The notes beneath the pieces are model-generated. The model had not been told where the DNA came from. It saw only the letters and a program-made list of their open reading frames with translations, and ran no database searches. Below, in pieces: positions 42,842 through 51,628 of a stretch of 64,000 bases of DNA; within the stretch, counting starts at the first letter, position 1, and every line of letters begins with the position of its first letter. Origin of the DNA: JAKEFM01 sp035695825 (GTDB taxonomy: Bacteria > Planctomycetota > UBA1135 > JAKEFM01); contig DASRRH010000004.1 of assembly GCA_035695825.1 (NCBI GenBank), positions 1 through 64,000 of the forward strand, in the 5' to 3' direction. Made by a program: the position numbers and the translations under genes.

Positions 42842-43902
42842 TGCTCCCGCGCGGCAGCGGCCGCCGCCATCCCGAGGCGGGCGCGGGAGAGGGGGTCCTC
42901 GATCAGGCGGCAGATCGCATCGACCCATTCCTCGTGCGTGCGGGCGAGGAGGACCGTCTCCCCGTCCCGGAAGACGCGGAAGTTGAGCCCGACCGGCGAG
43001 CAGACGGCCGGCGTGCCAAGCGCCGCGTACTCGATCGCCTTGCGGGCCATCTTCCCGCGGTTGAACTCGCTCTCGACGAGGGGGAGGAGCCCGACGTCGA
43101 AGGAGCGCCCCTGCTGGACCTCACGTTCGTAGGACCAGGCCTCGCGCTCGACCGGGAGGCCGAAGTCGAACTCGGGGAAGGCGCCTCCGCCCCACACGAT
43201 CTTCAGGCGCGCCTCGGGGTGGCGGCGCCCGACCTCCGCGAGGGCGGGTCCGAGCCACCGGAGGTTGTGGAAGTTGACCGCGAGCCCGACCCAGCCGAGG
43301 ACGATCCCCGCGCGCCGATCCGACCGCTCGGGCACTGCGAAGAACTTGGGTTCCACGGCCGCCGGGAGGACGACCGCCCTTCGCGCGCGGGCCTGGGCGT
43401 ACTCCTCGAGGAAGGGGCTGTCGTTCGTGACGACCGCGTTCGCCTCGCGCGCGAGCGACTCGATCGCCCGAACGCGCCGTCGGGACTGGGCCCGCGTCTC
43501 CTCCCGGTCGGAGAGCTTCGCGGTGAAGATCGCGTCGTCGAAATCGAAGACGAAGGGCTTCCGGAGGGCGCGGAGCGCGATGCGGTACGGCCGGGGGAGG
43601 ACCGCCTTCTGGAGGTAGACGACGTCGGCCGCGGGGATCTCCGCGAGCAGGCGGAGCCGGTCGAAGGCGTGGCCGGCGCGCCACCCCGCCTCGATGGCGA
43701 GCCGGGGGGGGTAGTAGGCGATCCGCGGGAGCCGCTTCAGGCGGCGGACGGAATCGAGGAAGCGCTCGTAGCGGCGGGAGATCGCGTAGGGGAGGACGCG
43801 CGCGTCGATCCCCTCCGACCGCAACCGATCGACGTACTGGTAGACTCGGATGCGGCTGCTCGGAACCGAGCGAGTGCCGAGGGTCACGAAGAGGACGCGC
43901 AT
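42778..43902 (-). CDS. Family 4-type glycosyltransferase
   Basis: 374 aa from ATG 43902. The N-terminus 'MRVLFVTLGTRSVPSSRIR' begins a GT-B Rossmann domain. 'PFVFDFDDAIFTA' is common in this subgroup of GT4-like enzymes, and 'GLLPLVESEFNRGKMARKAIEYAALGTPAV' (key part 'KMARKAIEYAALGTPAV') matches the donor-binding E-x7-E region. It should transfer a sugar from a nucleotide donor to a lipid-linked glycan. It is the only glycosyltransferase on the minus strand within the large locus, is divergent from the WecG-type gene, and overlaps the RfbH-type gene tail to tail. Confidence 0.85.
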   Translation of the reverse strand: MRVLFVTLGTRSVPSSRIRVYQYVDRLRSEGIDARVLPYAISRRYERFLDSVRRLKRLPRIAYYPPRLAIEAGWRAGHAFDRLRLLAEIPAADVVYLQKAVLPRPYRIALRALRKPFVFDFDDAIFTAKLSDREETRAQSRRRVRAIESLAREANAVVTNDSPFLEEYAQARARRAVVLPAAVEPKFFAVPERSDRRAGIVLGWVGLAVNFHNLRWLGPALAEVGRRHPEARLKIVWGGGAFPEFDFGLPVEREAWSYEREVQQGRSFDVGLLPLVESEFNRGKMARKAIEYAALGTPAVCSPVGLNFRVFRDGETVLLARTHEEWVDAICRLIEDPLSRARLGMAAAAAAREHYSFERVAARLIDLLREIAGR

Positions 43903-44049
43903 GCGCCAGACCGCGGTCCGTGATGAAGGCCGCGAGGCGAGCCGATCCCGCGGCGGGCGCAGTCGCCTCCGTCCGGGCGGCGCCCGACTCGACTCCCTCT
44001 TCTCCGCGGCCCCGACGGGCGGGACCCCCGCGGAGGCGGGGAAGATACC
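43903..44049. promoter_or_regulatory. Divergent region, GT4 / WecG-type gene
   Basis: 147 bases between divergent starts. A 10-bp palindrome GACCGCGGTC (43909-43918) sits seven bases upstream of the leftward ATG. GGGGAAG precedes the rightward ATG at 44050. No clear -35/-10 pair is visible. Confidence 0.3.
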
Positions 44050-44832
44050 ATGAGCACCCCGCCCGTCGGGGAAGGGGCCGGGTGCGTTCTCCTCGGCGTG
44101 CGCCTCGAGGCGGTGTCCTTCTCTGAGGCCCTGGAGCGGATGGGGGCGTTCGCGGCGGGGAGCCGGCCGCGCACCGTCGTCACCGTGAACCTCGACTTCC
44201 TCGCCCGCGCGCGGCGGGATCCGCAGTTCCGGGACCTCCTCAATCGCGCCGACCTCCGCGTCGCCGACGGAATGCCCCTCGTGTGGGCCTCGCGCCTCCT
44301 CGGCCGCCCGCTCCCCGAGCGCGTCGCCGGGATCGACCTGTTCGAGGCGTTCGCGACGCGAGCCGCGGCGCGCGGATTCCGGATCTTCCTCCTCGGCGCC
44401 GCGCCGGGGGTCGCCGAGAGGGCGGCCGCGGCGCTGCGGGAGCGCAGCCCCGGACTGCAGGTGGCGGGAACCCATTCCCCCCCGATCGGCTTCGAAGGCT
44501 CTCCCTCGCACGAGGCCGAGGCCCTCCGCCTCGTCGAGGCCGCGCGACCGCACGCCCTCTTCACGGCGCTCTCGACGCCGCGCGGACAGCGCTGGATCGA
44601 GCGCCTGTCGCGGACGGTCCCCGTCCCCCTCTCGGTCGAGGTGGGCGCCGCCTTCGACGTGGTGAGCGGCGGCGTGCGGCGCGCTCCCGCGCCGCTCCGG
44701 CGGGCGGGGCTCGAGTGGCTGGTCCGTCTCGCGCGAGAGCCCCGGCGTCTCGGGCGGCGCTACCTCGTCCGCGACCTCGCGGGCCTCGGCTTCCTCTTGG
44801 CGGACGCGTGGAAGCGGAGGGCGCGGACGTGA
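44050..44832 (+). CDS. WecG/TagA/CpsF-type glycosyltransferase (GT26)
   Basis: 260 aa. 'TVNLDFLARARRD' and 'RVADGMPLVWASRLLG' are the two GT26 signatures; the Asp in 'ADGMPLVW' is the catalytic residue in TagA. 'FRIFLLGAAPGVAERAA' and 'ALSTPRGQRWIER' complete the core. The C-terminal tail ('RRAGLEWLVRLAREPRRLGRRYL') is the membrane-contacting appendage of the family. The enzyme adds a sugar, often ManNAc-type, to a polyprenyl-diphosphate sugar at the inner membrane. It is coupled to a methyltransferase gene by a GTGA overlap. Confidence 0.9.
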   Translation: MSTPPVGEGAGCVLLGVRLEAVSFSEALERMGAFAAGSRPRTVVTVNLDFLARARRDPQFRDLLNRADLRVADGMPLVWASRLLGRPLPERVAGIDLFEAFATRAAARGFRIFLLGAAPGVAERAAAALRERSPGLQVAGTHSPPIGFEGSPSHEAEALRLVEAARPHALFTALSTPRGQRWIERLSRTVPVPLSVEVGAAFDVVSGGVRRAPAPLRRAGLEWLVRLAREPRRLGRRYLVRDLAGLGFLLADAWKRRART

Positions 44833-45596
44833 CCGGCGAGGCTCCCGGGCCCGGCGAGCCGCGCGGCGTCTCGTTCCGGGGCGGCGCTCTCGACGGGAAG
44901 ATCGTCGCGTCGCGGATCCTCCCCCCCTTCTTCCCGCTCCGCCCGCACGAGCGCGTGCTGAACCTCGGCTCCGGGGAAGGCCCGCAGGTCGTGGTCTATC
45001 AAGGCTCCTTCGGGAGCATGACGTGCGCGGATTACGACCTCGAACGGCTGCGGTTCGCCCGCCGGAGCCTCGGTCGGCGGGGCGTGACGGGAGCCGGGTT
45101 CCTGCGATGCGACGCGGCGGAGCTCCCGTTCGCGGCCGAGACCTTCGACGCCGCGCTCGTCCTCGATCTCCTCGAGCACCTCGCCCGTCCGGAGGCCGCC
45201 CTCGGCGAGCTCGCGCGGGTCCTGCGGAGCGGGGGGCGCCTCCTTGCCTCCTTCCCGCTCCTCTTCGATCTCTACGACCACGCGCTGGAGGCCGCCCTCC
45301 GGCTGCGCGCGCGAGTCCTGCGGCTCGAGCGGAGCCGTCCGCCGGTTCCGGCGTGGGACCGCCATCGGCCGGAGAGGCCCGTCCGCGAGTGGACGCGACT
45401 CCTCGAGCGCTCCGGGTTCCGGATCGAACGCATGCGAGCCTCGACGCTCTTCCCGCCGCTCCAGCTCCTCGGAGTCCGCCGATTCTGGATCGAGATCGGA
45501 GCGATCCGGCGCGTCGACGGCTGGCTCTCCTCTCTCCCCGGCGTCCGGCGACTCGGGCAGGCGATGCTCGTCTCGGCGACGAGGGCGCCCCTGTGA
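44829..45596 (+). CDS. Class I SAM-dependent methyltransferase
   Basis: 255 aa from GTG 44829 (GTGA overlap). 'RVLNLGSGEGPQ' is the SAM-binding motif I, 'CADYDLERL' the acidic loop, and 'FDAALVLDLLEHLARPEAAL' the motif IV/post-motif region of Methyltransf_11-type enzymes. The C-terminal half is hydrophobic and may touch membrane or lipid-linked substrate. It may cap or decorate the growing glycan; a lipid substrate is also possible. The next gene follows after 235 bases and appears to have its own promoter. Confidence 0.85.
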   Translation: MTGEAPGPGEPRGVSFRGGALDGKIVASRILPPFFPLRPHERVLNLGSGEGPQVVVYQGSFGSMTCADYDLERLRFARRSLGRRGVTGAGFLRCDAAELPFAAETFDAALVLDLLEHLARPEAALGELARVLRSGGRLLASFPLLFDLYDHALEAALRLRARVLRLERSRPPVPAWDRHRPERPVREWTRLLERSGFRIERMRASTLFPPLQLLGVRRFWIEIGAIRRVDGWLSSLPGVRRLGQAMLVSATRAPL

Positions 45597-45646
45597 AGGA
45601 TGCGTGAAGAGAAGGAGCAGGGGGAGGCCCGCGCGAAAGTCCCGTC

Positions 45647-45679
45647 TTGTGGAACGGGGAGGGCTCGGGTAGGTTCCAC
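45647..45679 (+). promoter_or_regulatory. Promoter-like element with GTGGAAC inverted repeat before the FG-GAP gene
   Basis: TTGTGG (45647-45652) and TAGGTT (45670-45675) are 17 bases apart. Overlaid on them, GTGGAAC (45649-45655) and GTTCCAC (45673-45679) are perfect inverted copies with 17 bases between. The symmetry could bind a dimeric regulator, or the GGAAC may serve as an ECF-type -35. The gene starts at 45832, so the leader would be about 145 bases. Confidence 0.4.
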
Positions 45680-45831
45680 GTTCTGTCTCTCCTCGCGCTC
45701 GGATCCTCGCGGCAGCGGGAAGCCGAAGCGGAGCGAGGGATTCAAGGTGGGATTTGTCAGGGTCTCGGCTCGGCCCGCCGCAGAGAACCGGCGGACCGGT
45801 CGCTCTCCCCGTGTTCTCCGGGAGTGGTGGA

Positions 45832-47775
45832 ATGAAAACCGCATCGCCCGCCAGGGCCGCTTCGGTCGCGATCGCCCTGGCCGCGCTCTCGCCGGCCGTC
45901 CTCTCGCAGCTCGGCCCCACCGTCGACCTGGGCTCGCTCGGTTCGGGAGGCGTCGTCTTCGACGGGGCCATGGCCGGGGACGAGAGCGGCTGGAGCCTTT
46001 CGGGCGCCGGAGACGTGAACGGCGACGGCGTCGACGACTTCCTCATCTCCGCGCGCCACGCCGTCGCGGACGCGGGCCGGGTCTACCTGATCTTCGGCGG
46101 CGGCCCGTTCGCCTCGCCCGTGAACCTGGCGAGCGTCGGGCTCACGGTCCCCGGCGTCGCCATCACAGGGGAGGTTCCCGGCGACCTCGCCGGTTGGACC
46201 CTGGGCGCCGCGGGAGACGTGAACGGCGACGGATTCGACGACATCCTGATCGGAGCGCCGAACGCCGACGCGAATCGCGGCCGCGCCTACCTCGTCTACG
46301 GAGGGCCCGCCCTGCCTCCGGCCATCCTCCTCCTCACGCTCGGGACGGCGGGCGTGACCTTCCTCGGCGCCGCGGCCGGAGACGAAGCCGGGTTCAGCGT
46401 CGCCGGGGCGGGGGACGTGAACGAGGACGGTTTCGACGACGTGCTGATCGGCGCGCGGGCGGCCGATCCCGTCGGGCGGCCCGACGCGGGCCGCACGCAT
46501 CTCGTCTTCGGGAGCACCGCGCTCCCCTCGACGATCCCCCTCCCGACGAGCGGCACGGCGGGGATCTTCGTGTTCGACGGGGCGGCCTCCGGCGACCTGT
46601 CGGGTTTCTCCGTCGACGGGGCCGGCGACGTGAACGGCGACGGCCATCCCGACGTCCTGATCGGCGCGCGCCACGCAGACCCCGGCGGTCTGACGAACGC
46701 CGGGCGCGCGTGCGTCGTGTTCGGGGGTCCCGGGTTGGCCCCGACGACCGACCTCGCGACGCTCGGAAGCGGGGGCGTCTGCATCGACGGCTGCGAGGCG
46801 GGCGACGTCCTCGGGTTCGCCGTGACGGGCGGAGCGGACGTGAACGGGGACGGATTCGCGGATCCGATCGTCGCCGCGCGGCAGGCGAATCCGAACGGCC
46901 TCAACGACGCGGGGGAGACCTACGTCCTCTACGGAGGTTCGTCCCTCCCGCAGGAGGTCGTCGGCTGCAACCTCGGCTGCCTTGGAGTCCGGATCCAGGG
47001 GGTTTCCGCCGGAGACCAGTCCGGCTTCTCCGTCGCGGCGATCGACGACCTGAACCAGGACGGATACGACGACGTCCTCCTCGGCGCGCCCTTCGCCGCG
47101 CCGACCGGCCTCACGTGGCAGGGGGAGTCGTACCTCGTCCACGGTTCCCCCGCGCTCCCGGCGGCCCTTCCGCTCGCCTCGCTTGGCCTCGGCGGCACCC
47201 GGTTCCGCGGCGCCGCTGCGAACGACCTCTCCGGCTACACGGTCGCCGCGGCGGGGGACGTGAACGGCGACGGGGTCCTCGACCTCCTGATCGGCGCGTT
47301 CCTTTCGAGCCCCGCCGGCGCCGCGAACGCGGGGCGGACCTTCCTCGTCCTGGGACAGGTCTTCTCCGGCGGGAGCGTCACGTCGTATGGCGTCGGGTGT
47401 CCGGGAACCGACGGGATCGTCCCGCAGCTCGGAGCTTCCGGCGGCGCCCCGGTCGTCGGGGACTCGGCGTTCCGGATCTGGCTGACGGACCTCCTTCCGG
47501 GGTCCGTGGCGTTTCTCTTCTTCGCGACCTCCCCGACCCTCGTCCCCTTGCCGGGAGGGTGCGAGCTCCTCGTCCAGTTCCCCGGACCGACGATCCTCGT
47601 CCGACTCATCGCCGTCTCGGGGGCGTGCGGGGCGTTCGACATCGGGATCCCCATTCCCCCGGACCCCGCGGTCGCGAACGCGTTCGTCTACCTCCAGGGA
47701 GGGGCGATCGACCCGAACGGCGCCTTCGGCCTCGTCTCCCTGAGCGCGGGTCTCGAGGTCCACGTCCGCCCCTGA
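45832..47775 (+). CDS. Secreted seven-bladed FG-GAP (integrin-alpha-like) beta-propeller
   Basis: 647 aa from ATG 45832 (GGAG upstream). The signal peptide ends near 'AVLSQL'. Seven repeats of about 65 residues follow, each with a calcium loop such as 'DVNGDGVDDFLI', 'DVNGDGFDDILI', 'DVNEDGFDDVLI', 'DVNGDGHPDVLI', 'DVNGDGFADPIV', 'DLNQDGYDDVLL' and 'DVNGDGVLDLLI'. Seven blades close a propeller as in integrin alpha chains. The last 140 residues start with 'YGVGCPGTDGIVPQL', a C-terminal module frequent in planctomycete secreted proteins. It is likely a calcium-stabilised surface adhesin or binding protein, placed inside the polysaccharide locus. Confidence 0.85.
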   Translation: MKTASPARAASVAIALAALSPAVLSQLGPTVDLGSLGSGGVVFDGAMAGDESGWSLSGAGDVNGDGVDDFLISARHAVADAGRVYLIFGGGPFASPVNLASVGLTVPGVAITGEVPGDLAGWTLGAAGDVNGDGFDDILIGAPNADANRGRAYLVYGGPALPPAILLLTLGTAGVTFLGAAAGDEAGFSVAGAGDVNEDGFDDVLIGARAADPVGRPDAGRTHLVFGSTALPSTIPLPTSGTAGIFVFDGAASGDLSGFSVDGAGDVNGDGHPDVLIGARHADPGGLTNAGRACVVFGGPGLAPTTDLATLGSGGVCIDGCEAGDVLGFAVTGGADVNGDGFADPIVAARQANPNGLNDAGETYVLYGGSSLPQEVVGCNLGCLGVRIQGVSAGDQSGFSVAAIDDLNQDGYDDVLLGAPFAAPTGLTWQGESYLVHGSPALPAALPLASLGLGGTRFRGAAANDLSGYTVAAAGDVNGDGVLDLLIGAFLSSPAGAANAGRTFLVLGQVFSGGSVTSYGVGCPGTDGIVPQLGASGGAPVVGDSAFRIWLTDLLPGSVAFLFFATSPTLVPLPGGCELLVQFPGPTILVRLIAVSGACGAFDIGIPIPPDPAVANAFVYLQGGAIDPNGAFGLVSLSAGLEVHVRP

Positions 47776-48024
47776 CGGACCATGGGGGCGCCGCGGGAGC
47801 CCGAGAAGGGTCGCGCGGGCGGGTGGCATCTTTCCGTGAGCCGTATCGCGGGCTCGCGGGACACCCGCCGCGGGTCGGTTCGTAGGGTGGGTCCATCGAG
47901 CGGATCGGTCGCGGAGTCCCCGCCGCTTCGATCGCGAGTCCGTCGGGAGAATCGACGCCGGGAGAGGTTCCGGACCGCTCTCGGTCTGCCGGCACGTACG
48001 CCTCCGGACTTCTTCGAGGACCCG

Positions 48025-49446
48025 GTGGGTCTCAAGCGCGGGAGCGGAAGGCAGCACGTTCGCGCCTGGGCGCTCGCGTGCGCCGACGCGTTGGTTCTGC
48101 CGGCGGTGGCGACGACCCTGCGGGCGGCGCGGGTCCCGGCCGGATGGGAGGAGGTCGCGACCCTCCCCTTCCTGCTCTTCGCCGCCCTGCTCGTCGCGGC
48201 GTGGCTCGGTCTCGTGTCGAGGCGGAGCCGAGGGCCGGCACCCGTCCACGAGAGCCTCCGGCGAGTGCTTTCCGAGCGGTACGCCCGTGCCCTGATCGCC
48301 CTCGCGCTCGCGACGCTGGGCGCGGAGGTGCTCCTCGGGGGATTCCCCGGCCGGCTGTTCGCGGCCGTGGGGCTCGGCGGTCTGTTCGCCCTCCCGCTCG
48401 TCCATCTGCCGGCGCGTGCGCTCCTCCGCCGTCTCGGCCGGCGGGGGCTCGGCGCGCGCCGGACGCTCGTCCTCGGGAACAACGCGCGGGCGCTCGAGTT
48501 CGTCGAGCGGGTTCGGCGGGATCCCCGGCACGAGGTCCACCTCGTCGGCGCGCTCGACGCGGCGGACCCGCGGCGCGCCGGGGCGCCGTCCCTCGACGGG
48601 GTGCCGACGCTCGGGACCACCGACGACCTCCGCGAGGTCCTCGCGAGGCACGCCGTCGACGAAGTCGTCGTCTTCCTGCCGATGCGCTCGTTCTACGGTC
48701 TCGTCGAGGAGGCCCTCGACGTCTGCGCGACGGCGGGCGTCACGGTTCGCCTCCCGTCGGGAGCGTTCGAGGCGCGGGGCGCGAAACCCCATCTCTCCCA
48801 CCTCGCGGACGCCCCCTTCGCGACCTACTCCTCCGGCCCGCGCAACGCCTGGGCGCTCGCGGCGAAGCGCGGGATCGACGTCTTCGGCTCCTCGCTCCTC
48901 CTCCTCGCGTTCTCGCCTCTCTCCCTCCTGATCGCGCTCGCGATCCGCCTGACTTCGAAGGGGCCGATCTTCCACGTCCAGACGCGCGCCGGGCTGCGGG
49001 GCCGGCCGTTCGGCATGATCAAGTTCCGGACGATGGTCCCCGAGGCGGAAGCGATGCGGAAGCACCTCGAGGCCCACAACGAGGTCTCCGGCCCGGTCTT
49101 CAAGATGCGGAACGACCCGCGCGTGACGCCGGTCGGGCGCTGGCTCCGCCGCTTCAGCCTCGACGAGCTGCCGCAGCTCTGGAACGTCCTGCGCGGGGAG
49201 ATGAGCCTCGTGGGACCTCGACCTCCGATCCCCGAGGAAGTGCGACGCTACGACTGGTGGCAGCGCCGGCGGCTCTCGATGCTGCCCGGGCTGACGTGTC
49301 TCTGGCAGGTGAGGGGCCGGAACGACGTCCCGTTCGAGCGCTGGATGGAGCTCGACCTCGAGTACATCGACCGCTGGTCCCTCCGCCTCGACCTGCTTCT
49401 CCTTTGCTGGACGATTCCGGCCGTCCTCCGAGGCGGGGGCGTCTAG
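48025..49446 (+). CDS. WcaJ/PssY-type polyprenyl-phosphate sugar phosphotransferase
   Basis: 473 aa from GTG 48025. A frame open from ATG 47782 would add 81 residues, but those codons have many A/T third positions, unlike the rest, so I prefer 48025 (GAGG upstream). Four N-terminal helices and a Rossmann-like middle domain ('RTLVLGNNARALEFVERV') precede the catalytic domain. That domain has 'AKRGIDVFGSSLLLLAFSP' (membrane re-entrant helix), 'FGMIKFRTM', 'RFSLDELPQLWNVLRGEMSLVGPRPP' (key part 'LDELPQLWNVLRGEMSLVG') and 'PGLTCLWQVRGRN'. It transfers a sugar-phosphate to undecaprenyl phosphate and starts the repeat unit. Confidence 0.92.
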   Translation: MGLKRGSGRQHVRAWALACADALVLPAVATTLRAARVPAGWEEVATLPFLLFAALLVAAWLGLVSRRSRGPAPVHESLRRVLSERYARALIALALATLGAEVLLGGFPGRLFAAVGLGGLFALPLVHLPARALLRRLGRRGLGARRTLVLGNNARALEFVERVRRDPRHEVHLVGALDAADPRRAGAPSLDGVPTLGTTDDLREVLARHAVDEVVVFLPMRSFYGLVEEALDVCATAGVTVRLPSGAFEARGAKPHLSHLADAPFATYSSGPRNAWALAAKRGIDVFGSSLLLLAFSPLSLLIALAIRLTSKGPIFHVQTRAGLRGRPFGMIKFRTMVPEAEAMRKHLEAHNEVSGPVFKMRNDPRVTPVGRWLRRFSLDELPQLWNVLRGEMSLVGPRPPIPEEVRRYDWWQRRRLSMLPGLTCLWQVRGRNDVPFERWMELDLEYIDRWSLRLDLLLLCWTIPAVLRGGGV

Positions 49447-49449
49447 GAT
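49444..49449 (+). promoter_or_regulatory. TAGGAT -10-like box overlapping the stop of the sugar transferase gene
   Basis: TAGGAT uses the TAG stop codon of the upstream gene and lies 22 bases before the GTG at 49472. Four of six -10 matches; no -35 found. It could give the SGNH pair its own start, but read-through is just as likely. Confidence 0.2.
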
Positions 49450-49471
49450 CGAGTCCGCCCGCCCGCCTCGC

Positions 49472-50587
49472 GTGAGGTCGCGTTTCCGGCGCGCGGTCGT
49501 CGTCGCGGTCGCGGCGCTCGGAGCGCTCGGAGCCGCCGAAGCGGTCGCGAGGCTCCTCGGGGAGCCCTCCGGACCCGCGCCCCCGAAGCCCCCGCAGATC
49601 GAGGGGCCGCGGATCCGGACCCCCGACCCCGATCTCGGCTGGCGACTCCTCCCCTCCCTCGTCACGACGCACCGCTGCGTCGATTACGCGGTCACCTACC
49701 GCACGAACGCCCAGGGAGCGCGCGCTTCCCGCGACTACGCGGCGGCGCGCGCCCCGGGGCGCACGCGCGTCCTCGTCTACGGGGATTCCTTCGTCTTCGG
49801 GGTCGGCGTCGACGAGGAGCAGCGCTTCACCGACCTCCTCGCGGCTTCGCGTCCCGATCTCGAGGTCCTGAATCTCGGGGTCTCCGGGTACGGGACCGAT
49901 CAGGCGCTGCTCCGGCTCGAGCGCGAGGGCGCGGCCTACGCGCCCGATCTCGTCCTCCTCGGTCACCTAATGGAGCACGCCTCGCGCAACCTCGCCTTCG
50001 AGCATCGCGCCCCGAGCGGCGCGCCGGGCGAGGTCCGCGTCGACCCCAAGCCCCGGTTCCTGCTCGGCCCCGAGGGCCTGCGGCTCGCGAACACCCCCGT
50101 CCCCCCTCCCCGGACGGAGCAGGCGACCGCCGCGCCCCCGTCTCCGTCGTGGCTCCGTCGGCTCCGGCTTTTCTCTCTGGCCGCCGACCGGTGGAGCGCC
50201 TTCGAGCGGCGACGCCATCCGTTCCCCGAGTGGGAGGCGGGGGCGGAAGGACGGGCGTTGACCGAGGCGATCGTGGAGCGGTTCGCCGCGTCCGTCCGAG
50301 CGATCCGCGCCGAACCGCTCGTCGTCGTGCTGGGCGACCGGACCTACCTCGACGGGCGGTTCGCCTCGCTCGCCGATCGAAGACCGGTGGGCCGCTTCGT
50401 CGAGTTCTGCCGGTCGCGGAGCATTCCCGTCGTCGATCTCCTCCCCGCCTTCGACGCCGCGGCGGGGGACGGAAAGGACCCCCTCTTCTTCCCGTGGGAC
50501 GGACACTGGACCGCGAGGGCGCATCGGATCGCGGCGGAGGCGCTCGCGCGATGCATCGAGGAGCGGCGCCCGGTCGCGTCGCGGTGA
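49472..50587 (+). CDS. SGNH/GDSL-type hydrolase (3)
   Basis: 371 aa from GTG 49472. A single N-terminal helix anchors it. 'VLVYGDSFVFGVGVDEE' holds the nucleophile, 'NLGVSGYGTDQALL' the Gly block, and 'FPWDGHWTARAHRIAAEAL' the Asp/His pair. The Asn block is replaced by 'LLGHLMEHASRNL'. Such proteins are common in O-antigen and exopolysaccharide loci as candidates for O-acyl addition or removal. It is translationally coupled to a second SGNH gene. Confidence 0.83.
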   Translation: MRSRFRRAVVVAVAALGALGAAEAVARLLGEPSGPAPPKPPQIEGPRIRTPDPDLGWRLLPSLVTTHRCVDYAVTYRTNAQGARASRDYAAARAPGRTRVLVYGDSFVFGVGVDEEQRFTDLLAASRPDLEVLNLGVSGYGTDQALLRLEREGAAYAPDLVLLGHLMEHASRNLAFEHRAPSGAPGEVRVDPKPRFLLGPEGLRLANTPVPPPRTEQATAAPPSPSWLRRLRLFSLAADRWSAFERRRHPFPEWEAGAEGRALTEAIVERFAASVRAIRAEPLVVVLGDRTYLDGRFASLADRRPVGRFVEFCRSRSIPVVDLLPAFDAAAGDGKDPLFFPWDGHWTARAHRIAAEALARCIEERRPVASR

Positions 50588-51585
50588 CGTCGGGCCCGAG
50601 CCCGAACGCCGAGCCGACGCGCAGGGGGCGTCGCCTCGCCCTCCTCCTCGGTGGGACGCTCCTCGCCCTCGCCCTCCTCGAGGTCCTCGCGCGCGCCCTC
50701 TCCTCCCACCCTCGGCTCCTCTTCGAGCCCGATCCGTCGGTCATCTGGCGTCTGGCGCCCGGACGCACCGGCGTTCCTCGGCCCGGACTTCCGCCCGCCA
50801 CGGTCGACGCCGAAGGCTGGCGGCGGGGAGGGGAGGTCTCCGCCGGCGCGGAGGTCCGCGTCGTCGTGGCGGGAGACTCGGTGACGTTCGGGTGGGGCGT
50901 GGCGGACGGCGAGGCCTATCCGGCGCTCCTCGAGAGGACCTGGAGCGCGGGGGGCGCGGGGACACCCCTCCGCGTCCTCAACGCCGGCGTCCCCGGCTAC
51001 GCCGTCTGGCAGGTGCTCAAGGTGCTCGACCGCGAGACGGACGCGCGGCGCCCCCGGGGGGCGGTCCTCGCGCTCACGACCGACGACTTCTATCGCTCTG
51101 GTGACCCGGGGGAGGCGGAACGCCGCTCCGCGGCGCGGCGGATCCGCTGGACGAACCTCGCGAAGCGGAGCGAGGTTCTCGGGTTCGTCCGGGAACGCCT
51201 CCTCGACCCGCTCCTCCGCACGTTTCGCGTGCGGCGGTGGACGATGGAGTCGCGCGCGAAGGTGCCGTTCGAGACCGTCTGGGGATCCCAGGCAGGCGCC
51301 ATCTCCGAGGCGCTCGATCGCGTCCGGGCAAGGGGAACGATCCCGGTCCTCGCCGCGCTTCCCGAGCGAAGGATCGAGGAGGATCCCGGGGACCTCGCCG
51401 CGCGGCTCGGAGAGCTGGCGTCCGCGAAAGGCGTCGGCTTCGCGAACCTCTACCCGCGGATGCGGCGCGAGGGGCGGACGATCGAGGCGTACTTCCTCGA
51501 GGTGGACGGGCACCCGACGCCCCTGGGGCACGTCGTGATCGCGGAGGCGATCGGAGCGGCGCTCGAGGAGGCGGGCGTTCGGTGA
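50584..51585 (+). CDS. SGNH/GDSL-type hydrolase (4)
   Basis: 333 aa from GTG 50584 (GTGA overlap; ATG 50551 is an in-frame alternative). After one N-terminal helix (about 18-38), 'VVVAGDSVTFGWGVADGE' gives the nucleophile, 'NAGVPGYAVWQVLKVLD' the Gly block, and 'EVDGHPTPLGHVVIAEAI' the Asp/His pair. 'LALTTDDFYRSGD' stands at the Asn block. Its nearest relative in the window by motif spelling is the one at 32906, but full similarity is low, so these are not recent copies. Confidence 0.83.
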   Translation: MTSGPSPNAEPTRRGRRLALLLGGTLLALALLEVLARALSSHPRLLFEPDPSVIWRLAPGRTGVPRPGLPPATVDAEGWRRGGEVSAGAEVRVVVAGDSVTFGWGVADGEAYPALLERTWSAGGAGTPLRVLNAGVPGYAVWQVLKVLDRETDARRPRGAVLALTTDDFYRSGDPGEAERRSAARRIRWTNLAKRSEVLGFVRERLLDPLLRTFRVRRWTMESRAKVPFETVWGSQAGAISEALDRVRARGTIPVLAALPERRIEEDPGDLAARLGELASAKGVGFANLYPRMRREGRTIEAYFLEVDGHPTPLGHVVIAEAIGAALEEAGVR

Positions 51586-51628
51586 TCCGGCCGGCGAGCG
51601 GCTCGGCGGCGCAGGCGCGGAGCGCCGG

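Noticed and set aside
43909..43918. Palindrome GACCGCGGTC as a defined regulator site
   Set aside because: Single copy, short, and not tied to a promoter pair.
47782..48024. N-terminal extension of the sugar phosphotransferase from ATG 47782
   Set aside because: About a quarter of these codons end in A or T, unlike the strongly GC-ended codons of the real gene, and the residues are low in complexity.
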